Of a DNA stretch of 64,000 nucleotides, positions 16,092 through 25,179 are shown piece after piece (positions within the stretch are counted from its first letter, which is position 1; the number at the start of each line of letters is the position of its first letter). Below the pieces are notes generated by a model that saw only the letters and a program-made list of their open reading frames with translations, did no database searches and was not told the DNA's origin. Location of the stretch: NCBI GenBank assembly GCA_021802825.1, contig JAJZRG010000014.1, forward strand, positions 1 to 64,000, in the 5' to 3' direction. A program made the translations under genes and the position numbers. Source of the DNA: Chloroflexota bacterium. Its GTDB lineage: Bacteria > Chloroflexota > Limnocylindria > Limnocylindrales > CSP1-4.

Positions 16092-17819
16092 TCAGCTGGT
16101 GGCCGTGCCCGACAGCGCCGGGTCCTGCCAGATCGTGTACTTCTCCCGCTGCGGGGTATACCAGGCGCTGAAGGCATTCGCCTTGATGGTGTCGGCCTCA
16201 GCACCGTCGGGCACCTTGGTCTGCTCCTCGGCCACCCAGAACAGGTAGACGCCGTCGCCGTCCACTGTGAGGACGCTGCTGACCTTGCCGATCGGTGCGG
16301 CGAAGATCGCCGAGGCGACTTGGTCGCTCACCTGGTAGGTGTGCTGGCCAATCCAGCCCATGTCGCCGCCCTGCGCCGCCTGCGCGTCGTCGGAGTTGTC
16401 CCGGGCGAGGGTCTTGAACACATCGAGGGTGGTGGCCTGCGCGGCGAGCTTGCTCGCCCACGCCGCGTCGGTTGGGAAGTGCATGATCTGGATGATGTGG
16501 TAGCCGAACTCGGTCTTGACCGGGGGCAGCAGCTGGCCCGGCTGGAGGCCCTTGGCGAAGATGGCGTCGGCGAACGCCTTGGTCAGGCCGCTCGACGGCG
16601 TGACGTAGCCGAGCTTTCCGCCGTTGGCCTTGGTCTGGGTGTCGTCGCTCTCGGCCCGGGCGATCGCATCGAACTGGGACGGGTCCTTCTGGAGCCTTGC
16701 GTACGCGGCGTCGGCAAGCGCCTTGGCCGCCGCCCACGCTGGGTCGGAAGCGGGCAGCTGCGCGGCCTTCTGGGCGTCGTGGTTGGGCGCGTACAGGATG
16801 TGCCGGACGCTCACGGCGGCCGGGTCCGACTCTGACGGGCTGCTCTGCATGTAGATGCGGTAGACGTGGCGCTGGGGCGCGCTCGCCATGGCCTGGGCGG
16901 TGACCCAGTCGCGAAGCTTGGCGTTGGCCGCGGCGTACTGGAACGACCAGTCGAGATCGGCCTGCGAGATGCCCGCATCCTGCGCCTGCTTGGCGAAGGT
17001 CGGATCGGTCTGGGGCGCGATGGTCTCGGTGACCCGCCCGATGCGGTAGCTCCCGTCCGCGCCCTCGATGACCCCCGTGGGCGTGTTCAGCGGCGCCGCC
17101 ATGAGTGCCTTGACGAACGCGCTGTCGAGCGACGAGTTCTTGTCGATGAACCCCACGTCGCCGCCCTGCGGCGCGGTGGCGGTGTCGGTGGAGAACGACT
17201 TGGCGACCGTCGCCCAGTCGCCGCCGCCCTTGAGGGCATCGAACGCGATATCGGCCTTGGTCTTGGCGGCCGCCTTCTCCGCGTCGGTGGGCGCCGTCTC
17301 GGCCCCCGTCATCGTGGGCGCCACCACGATCTGCCAGACGTGGCGCAACTCGGACTGCGTGGCTGCCTTCTGCTCCGTGGCCGCGATGTCGGCCGGAGTC
17401 ACGGTCTGGCCGTTCTTGGCGGCGAGGTCGAGCATCACCGACCCGTCGGTCAGCTGGTTCATCGACAGCGACACGACCTGCGACACCTGGGACGTGAGCG
17501 CCTGGATCCGCCCGTCAGCGTCGGTGGCCCACATCTTCCCGGACGAGAGCAGCGTGCGGGTCTGCCGGGTCTGGAAGTCGATCAGGAATGAGTTCACCCT
17601 CGCCTGCCTCGCGACGTCGTCCATGCTGAGGGTGATGCCGTTGACCTTGATCGCCGGGGCCAGATGGTCGCTGTACCAGCCGACGGCGAGCGCGACGACG
17701 AGCGTCAGGAGCGCCGCGAGGACGGCCAGGCCGAAGCCCAGGTTCATAAGCATGTTGCGGCGGGCCGGCTCGTCCCAGATTCGGGTGCGGCTGGAGCCCT
17801 GCCGGGGGCGGGAGGTCAT
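16092..17819 (-). CDS. Parvulin-type peptidyl-prolyl isomerase / foldase
   Basis: This 575-residue exported protein has one N-terminal transmembrane anchor (about 26-50, LGFGLAVLAALLTLVVALAVGWY), a SurA/PrsA-like N-terminal chaperone region (about 55-180), then rotamase-like repeats. The first begins ELRHVWQIVVAPTM with GGDVGFIDKNSSL; the second, AVSVRHILYAPNH, with GGKLGYVTP and EFGYHIIQIMHF, is the best conserved; a third degenerate one has GGDMGWIGQHTYQVSDQVASAIF. It likely assists folding of secreted proteins outside the membrane. ATG 17819 is preferred by domain layout, although no strong ribosome-binding site precedes it. It leads the mazG-rph-rdgB operon. Confidence 0.88.
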   Translation of the reverse strand: MTSRPRQGSSRTRIWDEPARRNMLMNLGFGLAVLAALLTLVVALAVGWYSDHLAPAIKVNGITLSMDDVARQARVNSFLIDFQTRQTRTLLSSGKMWATDADGRIQALTSQVSQVVSLSMNQLTDGSVMLDLAAKNGQTVTPADIAATEQKAATQSELRHVWQIVVAPTMTGAETAPTDAEKAAAKTKADIAFDALKGGGDWATVAKSFSTDTATAPQGGDVGFIDKNSSLDSAFVKALMAAPLNTPTGVIEGADGSYRIGRVTETIAPQTDPTFAKQAQDAGISQADLDWSFQYAAANAKLRDWVTAQAMASAPQRHVYRIYMQSSPSESDPAAVSVRHILYAPNHDAQKAAQLPASDPAWAAAKALADAAYARLQKDPSQFDAIARAESDDTQTKANGGKLGYVTPSSGLTKAFADAIFAKGLQPGQLLPPVKTEFGYHIIQIMHFPTDAAWASKLAAQATTLDVFKTLARDNSDDAQAAQGGDMGWIGQHTYQVSDQVASAIFAAPIGKVSSVLTVDGDGVYLFWVAEEQTKVPDGAEADTIKANAFSAWYTPQREKYTIWQDPALSGTATS

Positions 17820-17978
17820 GGTGGGTGGAGGTTCCTCGTTCTGGGTGGTCCTGGCGCGACGGGTTGTGCCCTCACGCCACGCAGCGCGGACGCCGCGCGA
17901 TGGTACCGCGTGCGCGCGTGATCGTGTCGAGGCGGGCCATGTCGCTGCGGTTGGAGTGTGATCCCGCGGCAACTCCCG

Positions 17979-19178
17979 TCAGCGCCCGTCGCGCGCGAGC
18001 GACTCGACGAGGGCAAGGTATCGCTCGGACACGCGCTCCCACGACAGCTCGCCGACCAGCTCTGCGGTGCGCGCGACGGCGGCCTCTCGGGCCGGCCCAT
18101 CGTCCACCAGGTGCAGGAGCGCCTCGGCCAGGGCCTCGGCATCGCCGGCCTCGTACGTGGTCACGGTCCCCGGCGGGAACATCGCCTCCACCATCGGCAG
18201 CCGCGACGCCACGGCGGGCTTGCCCATCGCGGCGTACTCGAAGATCTTGGTGCTCAGGCTGAAGTCGGTGAACTCGGTGCGGCGGGTGGGCGCCAGCCCG
18301 ACGTCAGCCGCGGCGAGCGCCGCTGGCACGGCTTCGATGGGCACGCGGCCGTGGAACGTCACGACGTCCGCCAACCCCATGTCCGCCGCGCGGGCGCGCA
18401 GCGGCACCTCCGCGAAGTCCCGCCCGTAGAGGTCGAACGCCACCCGCAGGCCGGGGCGCAGGGCGCGGATGCGGGCGAGCGCGTCGAGCGCCACATCCAG
18501 CTCGTAGACCATCGACAGCGCCCCCGCGTAGACGAGGCGCAGCGTGCCATCGGCCATGAACGGGCGGGCGGGGTGCGCCCCGGGATCGAAGCGGGCGAGC
18601 ACCGGCGCGTTGAGCACGACGTGCACCTTGGCGGCCGGGACGCCCATCGCCACGAGTCGGCCGGCGAGCGCGTCGTTGACGGTGATCGCCGCGGTGGCCA
18701 CGGCGATCGACGCCCGCTCCTGCACCACCAGGGCCTTGCGCACAAGGGGCCGCGACGCACCCGGGAAGCGCATCCGGAAGAACTCGGGCATCGCCTCATG
18801 CATGTCGAGGATGACCGGCACGCCCAGCAGGCGGAGGGGCAGCGCCGAGAACACGAGCGCGTCGGGGATGGTGTGCACCTGGACCAGCCCGAACCGCCGG
18901 CGCAGGTGGGCGCGGGTCAGGGCGACCGAGGCCCGGGCCATGAACTCGGCGTACTCGCGCAGGTACGTGCCGATCCCCGCGCCCTGGTGCCGCTGGACAT
19001 CGAGGCGATGGATCTGGACGCCATTGAGCACGCCCTCGGGCGGGTCCGCCTCGCGTCGGAGCGAGAAGACGTCGACGATCCGGCCGGAGGCGCGAACGGC
19101 CTCGGCCTCACGGCGAACGCGCGGGTCCTCCTCGTAGTAGCTGTGGACGACCATCGCCACCGGGCGGCGGCGGCTCAC
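17979..19178 (-). CDS. Glycosyltransferase, GT4-type
   Basis: This 399-residue GT-B enzyme has an N-terminal acceptor domain (MVVHSYYEEDPRVRREAEAV, HTIPDALVFSALPLRLLGVPVILDMHE) and a C-terminal donor domain with RLVYAGALSMVYELDVALDALARI, VTFHGRVPIEAVPAALAAADVGLAPTR and TDFSLSTKIFEYAAMGKPAVASRLP. The E in KIFEYAAMG is the usual donor-binding glutamate of GT4 enzymes. The sugar and acceptor cannot be told. GTG 19178 overlaps the stop of the upstream methyltransferase gene (GTGA), so the two are coupled. It marks the left end of the surface-polysaccharide locus. Confidence 0.88.
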   Translation of the reverse strand: MSRRRPVAMVVHSYYEEDPRVRREAEAVRASGRIVDVFSLRREADPPEGVLNGVQIHRLDVQRHQGAGIGTYLREYAEFMARASVALTRAHLRRRFGLVQVHTIPDALVFSALPLRLLGVPVILDMHEAMPEFFRMRFPGASRPLVRKALVVQERASIAVATAAITVNDALAGRLVAMGVPAAKVHVVLNAPVLARFDPGAHPARPFMADGTLRLVYAGALSMVYELDVALDALARIRALRPGLRVAFDLYGRDFAEVPLRARAADMGLADVVTFHGRVPIEAVPAALAAADVGLAPTRRTEFTDFSLSTKIFEYAAMGKPAVASRLPMVEAMFPPGTVTTYEAGDAEALAEALLHLVDDGPAREAAVARTAELVGELSWERVSERYLALVESLARDGR

Positions 19179-20620
19179 GGGCGCGGCTCCTCGGCAACGG
19201 GACGCCGGAACAGGGCGAGCTTGGTGGACGGCGCGGCGCCCGTCGCAAGCGCGGCGCGGTCGAGCACCATCACGAGCGGGCCGAGCCATCGGGCGCTGCG
19301 AGGGCTCGCCTTGGACTCGGACGCCACCCAACGCCACCAGCGCGCGTACCGTGCGTAGGCGCGCCGCGAGCCCGCCTCGATCGGATTGTTGGCGAGAACA
19401 GTCCCGGCCCGCAGGTCTTCGAGCACGAGGCCAGTCGCCTCGAGCGTCGCCCGGTAGCGTGTCGCCGGCCGAGCCCGGGAGTGGAGGCCCGGGTCGTACG
19501 GGCGCTCCCATCGGGCGTCGAGCAGCATAGGCTCGGCGAGGATCAGCACGCCGCCCGGCGCCACGAGGGCGGCGATCCCGGCCAGCGCCCGGTCGAACGC
19601 AGCGTCATCGGTGAGGTGGAGCAGAACGTTCATGCAGCTGACGGCTGGATAGGTCGCCTTGGGGAGGCTGCCCTCGAGCCCGATATCGGCCGTGAAGTAC
19701 GTCCCCTTGGCGCCCTCGGCCTCGGCCTCGCGTCGCACGGCTTCGACCGCCTCCGGGACGAGGTCACACCCGTCAACGACGAGGGCGCCTTGGGATCGCC
19801 AGAACCGCACCCAGTATCCCGTGCCGAGCCCCACGTCGAACGCCGACGCTGGGCTCGTCACGCCGTTTCGGCGCAGGAAGCCACGAAGGGTGCGTGCCAG
19901 GGAGCGGTACAGCCAGGCGTTGATGCCCGGCGGCAGCCCGGACTGCCCCACTGCCGACAGGTCGTGGCGGCGGTGCAGGCCGCTCCAGTACGCGGCCGGG
20001 TCGTAGGTGGCGGGCGCCGCGGCGAGATGGGGCGCCTCGAGCCGCGGCTTGCCTGCGGCCTCCCACGTGGCGACGAGAGCGTCCGGAGTCCAGTTGACGA
20101 GCCGGACGGTCTGTCCGGCGAGCGGCCGCACGAGATCGGCGTCCCGGGGCTCGAGCGGCCAGACCGTGACGGGTCCGCCCGCGCCGGCAGCAGCGATGGT
20201 CGTGCGGAGCGCCTCGGCTAGCGTGTCCTTGCGAAGCACGTCGCGATGCTGGTAGAGGGAGCGACGCCGCGCGGTCCGAATGGGATGGCGCAGGGCGCGC
20301 AGCAGGCGGCGCGGAACCGACACGGCGGGCAGGTAGCCCCCCAGACGGCCGCGCGCCTCCCGGAAGCCACGCTCTGGGTCGGCCTGCCACCACAGCGGTC
20401 CGTCAGGGAGCGGCGTCCCGCCGTCCTTGCCCCCAACGGTCGTGACCACCAGAAGCCCACGGGCAAGATCCGGCGGCAGCGACGCGACCCGGTGTGCCGC
20501 CTCCCGGCGGAGCGCCACGGCCACGATAGGCTCGTGGCCGAACACGGCATGGTCCGGCGGGGACACCTCGGTCAGCGGCGCAGTGGGGTTGGACTTGAGG
20601 GCCGCGAGGGGGCTTGCCAC
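19175..20620 (-). CDS. SAM-dependent methyltransferase with unknown N-terminal domain
   Basis: In this 481-residue protein, residues about 250-400 form a class I methyltransferase: motif I is SAFDVGLGTGYWVRFWRSQG, followed by DGCDLVPEAVEAVR, CMNVLLHLTDDAAFDRALAGIAALVAPGGVLILAEP. The first 230 residues have no recognised domain; they contain EPIVAVALRREAAHRVASLP and look like a globular alpha/beta unit that may bind the acceptor glycan. Position between glycosyltransferase genes suggests methylation of a sugar or of a chain end. The start is GTG 20620, six bases after TAGACT, probably leaderless. Confidence 0.78.
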   Translation of the reverse strand: MASPLAALKSNPTAPLTEVSPPDHAVFGHEPIVAVALRREAAHRVASLPPDLARGLLVVTTVGGKDGGTPLPDGPLWWQADPERGFREARGRLGGYLPAVSVPRRLLRALRHPIRTARRRSLYQHRDVLRKDTLAEALRTTIAAAGAGGPVTVWPLEPRDADLVRPLAGQTVRLVNWTPDALVATWEAAGKPRLEAPHLAAAPATYDPAAYWSGLHRRHDLSAVGQSGLPPGINAWLYRSLARTLRGFLRRNGVTSPASAFDVGLGTGYWVRFWRSQGALVVDGCDLVPEAVEAVRREAEAEGAKGTYFTADIGLEGSLPKATYPAVSCMNVLLHLTDDAAFDRALAGIAALVAPGGVLILAEPMLLDARWERPYDPGLHSRARPATRYRATLEATGLVLEDLRAGTVLANNPIEAGSRRAYARYARWWRWVASESKASPRSARWLGPLVMVLDRAALATGAAPSTKLALFRRPVAEEPRP

Positions 20621-20626
20621 CGGTGC

Positions 20627-20632
20627 AGTCTA
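20627..20632 (-). promoter_or_regulatory. -10 hexamer TAGACT, leaderless start
   Basis: Leftward TAGACT is six bases before the GTG start of the methyltransferase gene, with no ribosome-binding site between them. Confidence 0.5.
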
Positions 20633-20850
20633 GGCGATGGACCGGCTCGCCAAGGGTGTGGAGGCTTTCCCCGCGGTCCGATCCCTGAGCACGGGCGTGG
20701 AGCGCAACCCTGCTGGTCATGCCTCCCCCGAGATCGGTGTACGATCCGCGGGCCCAGCGGACAGCCGAGTCCGAGACCTGCCGTCAGCCCTGCGGCAGAC
20801 CCCAGGCCGGGGCAACCAACGGCATCCCCGGCGCGAGCGCAGGGACAACG

Positions 20851-23115
20851 TTGCTGAAGACGAGTCATGGCCCGCGAGCCGTCGTCCACGAGCGCCGAGA
20901 CGACATCGAGGGCCTGCGCGCCCTAGCCGTGGTGCTGGTCGTGCTGTTCCACGCCGACCTCCTAGGCGTGACAGGCGGCTTCGTCGGCGTCGACGTGTTC
21001 TTCGTGATCTCTGGGTTCCTCATTACGGGCCTGCTGATCCGCGAGCGCCGATCGACCGGCAGCATCTCCCTGCGGAACTTCTACGCGCGTCGGGCCCGGC
21101 GCCTGCTCCCCGCGTCGGCGCTGGTCCTGGTCGTGACCCTGGCGGCCGCGGCGATCATGGCCCCGCCCCTGCTCGTCCCGCAGATCGCCCACGATGTGAC
21201 GGCAGCCGCGCTTTACGTGTCCAACGTTTCGTTCGCGGCACAGGCGACGGACTACTTCGCCGCGGGGGCCGCGCCGTCACCGGTGCTCCACTTCTGGTCG
21301 CTCGGCGTGGAGGAGCAGTTCTACCTCCTCTGGCCGGCACTCATCCTCGTGATCACCCGCGGAGCCCGGAACCCGGCCCGGCGCATCGGGCTCGCGGTCA
21401 CTCTGATCGCCGTGGCGTCGCTGGGGTTCGCGTCGTGGCTTGCCGGCGTGTCACTGCCGTGGGCGTTCTTCCTGCTCCCGAGCCGGGCTTGGGAGCTCGC
21501 ACTGGGCGGAATGCTGGCTGTCCTCGAGCCCCAGCTCGGCCGCATCCCAGGGCAGCTCGCGGCGGGCGGGGCATGGCTGGGCCTTGGGCTGGTGGTGGCA
21601 GCCGGCTTCCTCCTCACCGGCGCTTCGGCTTTCCCGGGTATGGCTGCTTTGCTGCCGACGACGGGCGCCGTGCTCCTGATCGCGGGCGGCATGGCCGCGG
21701 CCCCATGGGGCCCGGCGCGACTGCTGGGCGCCCGCCTGCCCCGGTTCATCGGCGGCATCAGCTATTCGGTGTACCTCTGGCACTGGCCGCTTCTGGTGCT
21801 GCCGGCCCTCGCGCTCGGTGCTCCGCTGCCCGTGTGGTCGCGCCTCGTCCTGGCGCTCGCGGCGTTCCCGCTCGCAGCGGCGACAGCGCGGCTTGTTGAG
21901 GACCCGCTGCGCCACGGGCGGTTCATCGGGACGCGTCCGCGCTGGAATCTTGCCATGGCCGGCGCGCTCGCCGTCGCGGTGGTGCTGACGGCCACCTCAG
22001 TGAGCGCGTCGGTGGGTGCAGAACTGGGCAGCACCGCCCCGGCGGCGTCAGCGGATGCCGACCAGAACGCCCAGAGCCTCGACCAGATCCTCGACGCCGT
22101 GGGGAGCCCGAACGGATCCCCGGGCGCCAGCGTTTCGGCTTCCCCGGCATCCCCCGCGGCCAGCCCGACCCTGGTCGCAAACCCCAGTACCGCGGGCATG
22201 ACACCGATGCCGGATCGCACCCCAATACCGACCCCCCAGGGGATCGCCGCGCCCGTTCGACCCCAGACGGCCAACGCGGCGGTCCCCTCGAACCTCCAGC
22301 CCTCCCTGGCGGCCGCCGCGAGCGACATGCCGCTCACCTATCAGGACGGCTGCCACACGGGCATGGATCTTCCGCCATCGACGGCCTCGTGCTTGTACGC
22401 GAACCTATCGTCCAGCCACACCATCGCGCTGTTCGGCGACAGTCACGCGTTGAGCTGGTTCCCGGCCGTCTACCGGCTCGCCATGGACAAGGGCTGGCGG
22501 GTCCTCAGCCTGACGATGTCGGCATGCTCGCCGGCCGACGTCATCGAATGGAACCCTGCCTGGAACCGCACGATGCCCAACTGCGAGCTGTGGCGCGAGC
22601 AGTCCGTCGCAGAACTGGTACGCGCCCACCCCGACATCGTGCTGGTCACGGGGACACGCGGCTTCGAGAACGTGGACGCCTCCGGCAACGTGGTGACGGG
22701 CGACCTCCGGACGCGATTCTGGATCCAGGGGATGAAGCGAACGCTGGCCCGGCTGGTCCCCGCGGCGGGCCGCGTCATCCTGATCGGCGACCTCCCCATC
22801 TCGGTCACCGACCCGCCGGTCTGCCTCTCCAAGCACCTCAACGATACGCTCGCCTGCGACACGCCGGTGGACCAGGCGATCAACTACGACTGGATCAACA
22901 CGGAGTTCACCGTGGCGCGCGCGATGGGCACCGGGTACATCGATCCCGAGCGCTGGATTTGCGTGACGAGCCCGTGCCCCGCGGTCATCGGGAACCTGCT
23001 CGTTATGCGCGACAACGGCCACATGACCGCCACGTTCGCGGCCGCCCTGTGGCGTCGGCTGGAGGCTGCGGTCGTCCTGGCCGCGTCACAGGCAACCACG
23101 ACGCTCATCTGGTAA
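20851..23115 (+). CDS. OafA/YrhL-type acyltransferase with C-terminal SGNH domain
   Basis: This protein of about 754 residues has an acyltransferase-3 domain (DIEGLRALAVVLVVLFHADLLGV, GGFVGVDVFFVISGFLITGLL, HFWSLGVEEQFYLLWPAL, SYSVYLWHWPLLVLP) with about ten transmembrane helices and the catalytic His of FHAD. A Pro/Ser/Thr-rich linker (about 400-500) follows, then an extracytoplasmic SGNH hydrolase-like domain with IALFGDSHALSW (catalytic Ser) and DNGHMT (Asp/His). Such proteins O-acetylate exported glycans. TTG 20851 (AGGGA seven bases upstream) is preferred; the frame is open to ATG 20719, but the residues between are low-complexity. A weak -10 TACGAT at 20738 also points to the later start. 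Confidence 0.85.
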   Translation: MLKTSHGPRAVVHERRDDIEGLRALAVVLVVLFHADLLGVTGGFVGVDVFFVISGFLITGLLIRERRSTGSISLRNFYARRARRLLPASALVLVVTLAAAAIMAPPLLVPQIAHDVTAAALYVSNVSFAAQATDYFAAGAAPSPVLHFWSLGVEEQFYLLWPALILVITRGARNPARRIGLAVTLIAVASLGFASWLAGVSLPWAFFLLPSRAWELALGGMLAVLEPQLGRIPGQLAAGGAWLGLGLVVAAGFLLTGASAFPGMAALLPTTGAVLLIAGGMAAAPWGPARLLGARLPRFIGGISYSVYLWHWPLLVLPALALGAPLPVWSRLVLALAAFPLAAATARLVEDPLRHGRFIGTRPRWNLAMAGALAVAVVLTATSVSASVGAELGSTAPAASADADQNAQSLDQILDAVGSPNGSPGASVSASPASPAASPTLVANPSTAGMTPMPDRTPIPTPQGIAAPVRPQTANAAVPSNLQPSLAAAASDMPLTYQDGCHTGMDLPPSTASCLYANLSSSHTIALFGDSHALSWFPAVYRLAMDKGWRVLSLTMSACSPADVIEWNPAWNRTMPNCELWREQSVAELVRAHPDIVLVTGTRGFENVDASGNVVTGDLRTRFWIQGMKRTLARLVPAAGRVILIGDLPISVTDPPVCLSKHLNDTLACDTPVDQAINYDWINTEFTVARAMGTGYIDPERWICVTSPCPAVIGNLLVMRDNGHMTATFAAALWRRLEAAVVLAASQATTTLIW

Positions 23116-23393
23116 GAGGGGAGGCTCCGCGGCTTGGACGGCAGACCCTGCCACTGGACGCCGGCGCGGCGGAGCGTGTGGGAAGGAACGGCACCCAGAG
23201 GTGAGCAGCGTCGCCTCGGGCTCCCGATGCGCCTTGGGCCCGTCCCCCTGGGCCACCCTCGCCAACATTCCGGCGCGACCATCGCGCGGTGCCAGCAAGG
23301 CCCGCGGCGCGGGCTTCGGCGCCTGGTTCAAGACTCGCGGCGCGGGCTGCGGCACCCGGGTTCGGCCCTCCCGAGCGTGCCCGGCACCCGTGC

Positions 23394-23399
23394 TACCCT
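23394..23399 (+). promoter_or_regulatory. -10 hexamer TACCCT before exporter genes
   Basis: TACCCT lies eight bases before ATG 23408, without a ribosome-binding site, suggesting a leaderless transcript. The 290 bases before it hold short GC-rich inverted repeats (CCCGCGGCGCGGGC-like, 23290-23350) and no gene. Confidence 0.4.
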
Positions 23400-23407
23400 C
23401 CCGCCTG

Positions 23408-24289
23408 ATGCAAACTCAGACGACTGCCGTCGCCCCGTCGCGTCCTCGCGCGCCGCAGCGCGGCCCGGTCGTGCTTCTCCGCGAGGCGGCCTCCGAGATC
23501 TCCCAGCGGCGCCAGCTGATCAAGTACCTGGTGCAGGCCGACCTCAAGAAGAAGGGCGCCGACAGCCTGCTGGGCAACATCTGGTGGGTCGTGGACCCGC
23601 TGCTCCAGATGATGGTCTATGTCGTCCTCGTGAGCGTCATCCTCGCCCGGCCTCAGCCCGATTACCCGCTGTTCATCTTCTCGGCAATCCTGCCCTGGAA
23701 GTGGTTCACCAGCTCGGTTGGCGACGCCATCACGGCAGTCTCGGGCCAGGACAAGCTGATCAAGCAGATCAAGTTCCCCAAGATCGTCCTGCCGACGGCG
23801 TCAACGCTCGCCGGGATCGCGAATTTCGCGTTTGGCTTCATTCCGCTGATGGCGCTCCTGCTCCTGTTCTACCGTGACCGGATCTCCATCCTGCTCCTCC
23901 TGGTGATTCCGATCGGCATCGTGCAGCTCGTGTTCACGATGGCGTTCGGCTATCTGGTCTCGGCAACGAACGTGTTCTATCGAGACGTGGCCAACGTCAG
24001 CCGCCATGCGCTCCGGATGTGGTTCTACCTGTCCCCGGGCCTCTACGCAGCCTCGTCCCTGGACACGATCGCGAAAACCCATCCCACCATCATGAAACTG
24101 ATGGAGCTCAACCCGTTCTTCACCTTGTTCGAGTCGTACCGCGCGGTCATCTACGGCGGCGACACCTCGGGCCCGTTCGTTCCCAACTTCATTCCCCTCC
24201 TGATCCTGCTCGGCGCGTCGCTGCTGTTCCTGCTGGTGACCACGCTGGTCTTCAAGCGAGCCGAGACCTCATTCGCCAAGGTCCTCTGA
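23408..24289 (+). CDS. ABC-2 polysaccharide exporter permease (Wzm-like)
   Basis: This 293-residue protein has a cytosolic N-terminal helix (RRQLIKYLVQADLKKKGADSLLGNIWWVVDPLLQMMVYVVL), the hallmark of ABC-2 exporters of O-antigen or teichoic-acid type, then six transmembrane helices including FIFSAILPWKWFTSSV, NFAFGFIPLMALLLLFY and LLILLGASLLFLLVTTLVF. The motif FPKIVLPTAST is typical. It forms the membrane channel with the ATPase encoded next, whose ATG overlaps its stop (TGATG). Its substrate is expected to be the lipid-linked glycan made by the surrounding genes. Confidence 0.93.
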   Translation: MQTQTTAVAPSRPRAPQRGPVVLLREAASEISQRRQLIKYLVQADLKKKGADSLLGNIWWVVDPLLQMMVYVVLVSVILARPQPDYPLFIFSAILPWKWFTSSVGDAITAVSGQDKLIKQIKFPKIVLPTASTLAGIANFAFGFIPLMALLLLFYRDRISILLLLVIPIGIVQLVFTMAFGYLVSATNVFYRDVANVSRHALRMWFYLSPGLYAASSLDTIAKTHPTIMKLMELNPFFTLFESYRAVIYGGDTSGPFVPNFIPLLILLGASLLFLLVTTLVFKRAETSFAKVL

Positions 24290-25131
24290 TGCCGCCCCAC
24301 GTGCTCACCCCGGTCAACTACGCCATCGACGTCCAGGGCCTGGGCGTGCAGTACAACCTGCGGCTGACCAAGAAGAACACCCTGCGCACCACGTTCCAGA
24401 ACATCCTCAAGCGCGAGGGCGGGGACAAGAAGTTCTGGGCCCTGCGCGACGTCAGCTTCCGGCTGGTCCACGGCGAGTCGCTCGCCGTCATCGGGCCCAA
24501 TGGCGCCGGCAAGAGCACCCTGCTCCAGGTGCTGGCCGGGATCATCTACCCGTCCGAGGGCGTGATCGACGTCCGCGGCCAGATCTCGAGCCTCCTGCAA
24601 CTCGGAGCGGGGTTCGACCAGGAGCTGACCGGGCGCGACAACATCATGCTCGCCGGCGCCTTTCTGGGCATCGACCACCGAGTCATGCTGGACAAGCAGC
24701 AGTCGATCATCGACTTCGCGGATATCGGTGACTTCATCGACGCCCCCATCAAGACGTACTCCTCGGGCATGCGTGCGCGCCTCGGATTCTCGATCGCCAC
24801 CGCCGTGGATCCCGACGTCCTGCTCCTCGACGAAGTGCTCGCCACCGGCGACCAGGTGTTCCGCGAGAAGTCCAAGCAGCGCGTGCTCGAGATCGCCGCC
24901 AACGCCAAGGCCGTGGTCCTCGTGACCCATGACATGCACTGGGTCACCGAGTTCTGCAACCGGGCGATGCTCCTCGAGAAGGGGCGGGTCGTGATGGAGG
25001 GCGCCCCAGCGGAAGTCGTCGAGGCGCACGTGGAGCACTCCGCGCGCTCCAAGGCAGAGCGCGAGGCGGAGCTCCAGGCGATCGCCGCCAGGGCTGCGGC
25101 GGCCGTTCGCGTGAAGGCCGGCGCCCGCTAG
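24289..25131 (+). CDS. ABC exporter ATPase (Wzt-like, short form)
   Basis: This 280-residue nucleotide-binding protein has Walker A GPNGAGKST (69-77), Q-loop region ISSLLQLGAGFDQELTGRDNI, signature YSSGMRARLGFS, Walker B VLLLDEVLATGD and switch VLVTHDMHW. The N-terminal YNLRLTKKNTLRTTFQ is typical of polysaccharide exporters of the RfbE/TagH/Wzt type. It stops about 40 residues after the ATPase domain, in a charged helical tail, and lacks the large C-terminal carbohydrate-binding domain of O9a-type Wzt. Export should therefore not depend on recognition of a chain terminus by that domain. Coupled to the permease by TGATG overlap. Confidence 0.93.
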   Translation: MPPHVLTPVNYAIDVQGLGVQYNLRLTKKNTLRTTFQNILKREGGDKKFWALRDVSFRLVHGESLAVIGPNGAGKSTLLQVLAGIIYPSEGVIDVRGQISSLLQLGAGFDQELTGRDNIMLAGAFLGIDHRVMLDKQQSIIDFADIGDFIDAPIKTYSSGMRARLGFSIATAVDPDVLLLDEVLATGDQVFREKSKQRVLEIAANAKAVVLVTHDMHWVTEFCNRAMLLEKGRVVMEGAPAEVVEAHVEHSARSKAEREAELQAIAARAAAAVRVKAGAR

Positions 25132-25148
25132 GCTCGCACCCAGCCCCC

Positions 25149-25174
25149 CCGGGCCCTCGCTGCTTCGCGGGCCC
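25149..25174. terminator. Possible terminator between convergent genes
   Basis: CGGGCCC-type arms (about 25150-25156 and 25169-25174) around TCGCTGCTTCGC can form a short GC-rich hairpin between the convergent ATPase and glycosyltransferase genes. Confidence 0.35.
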
Positions 25175-25179
25175 CGGCG

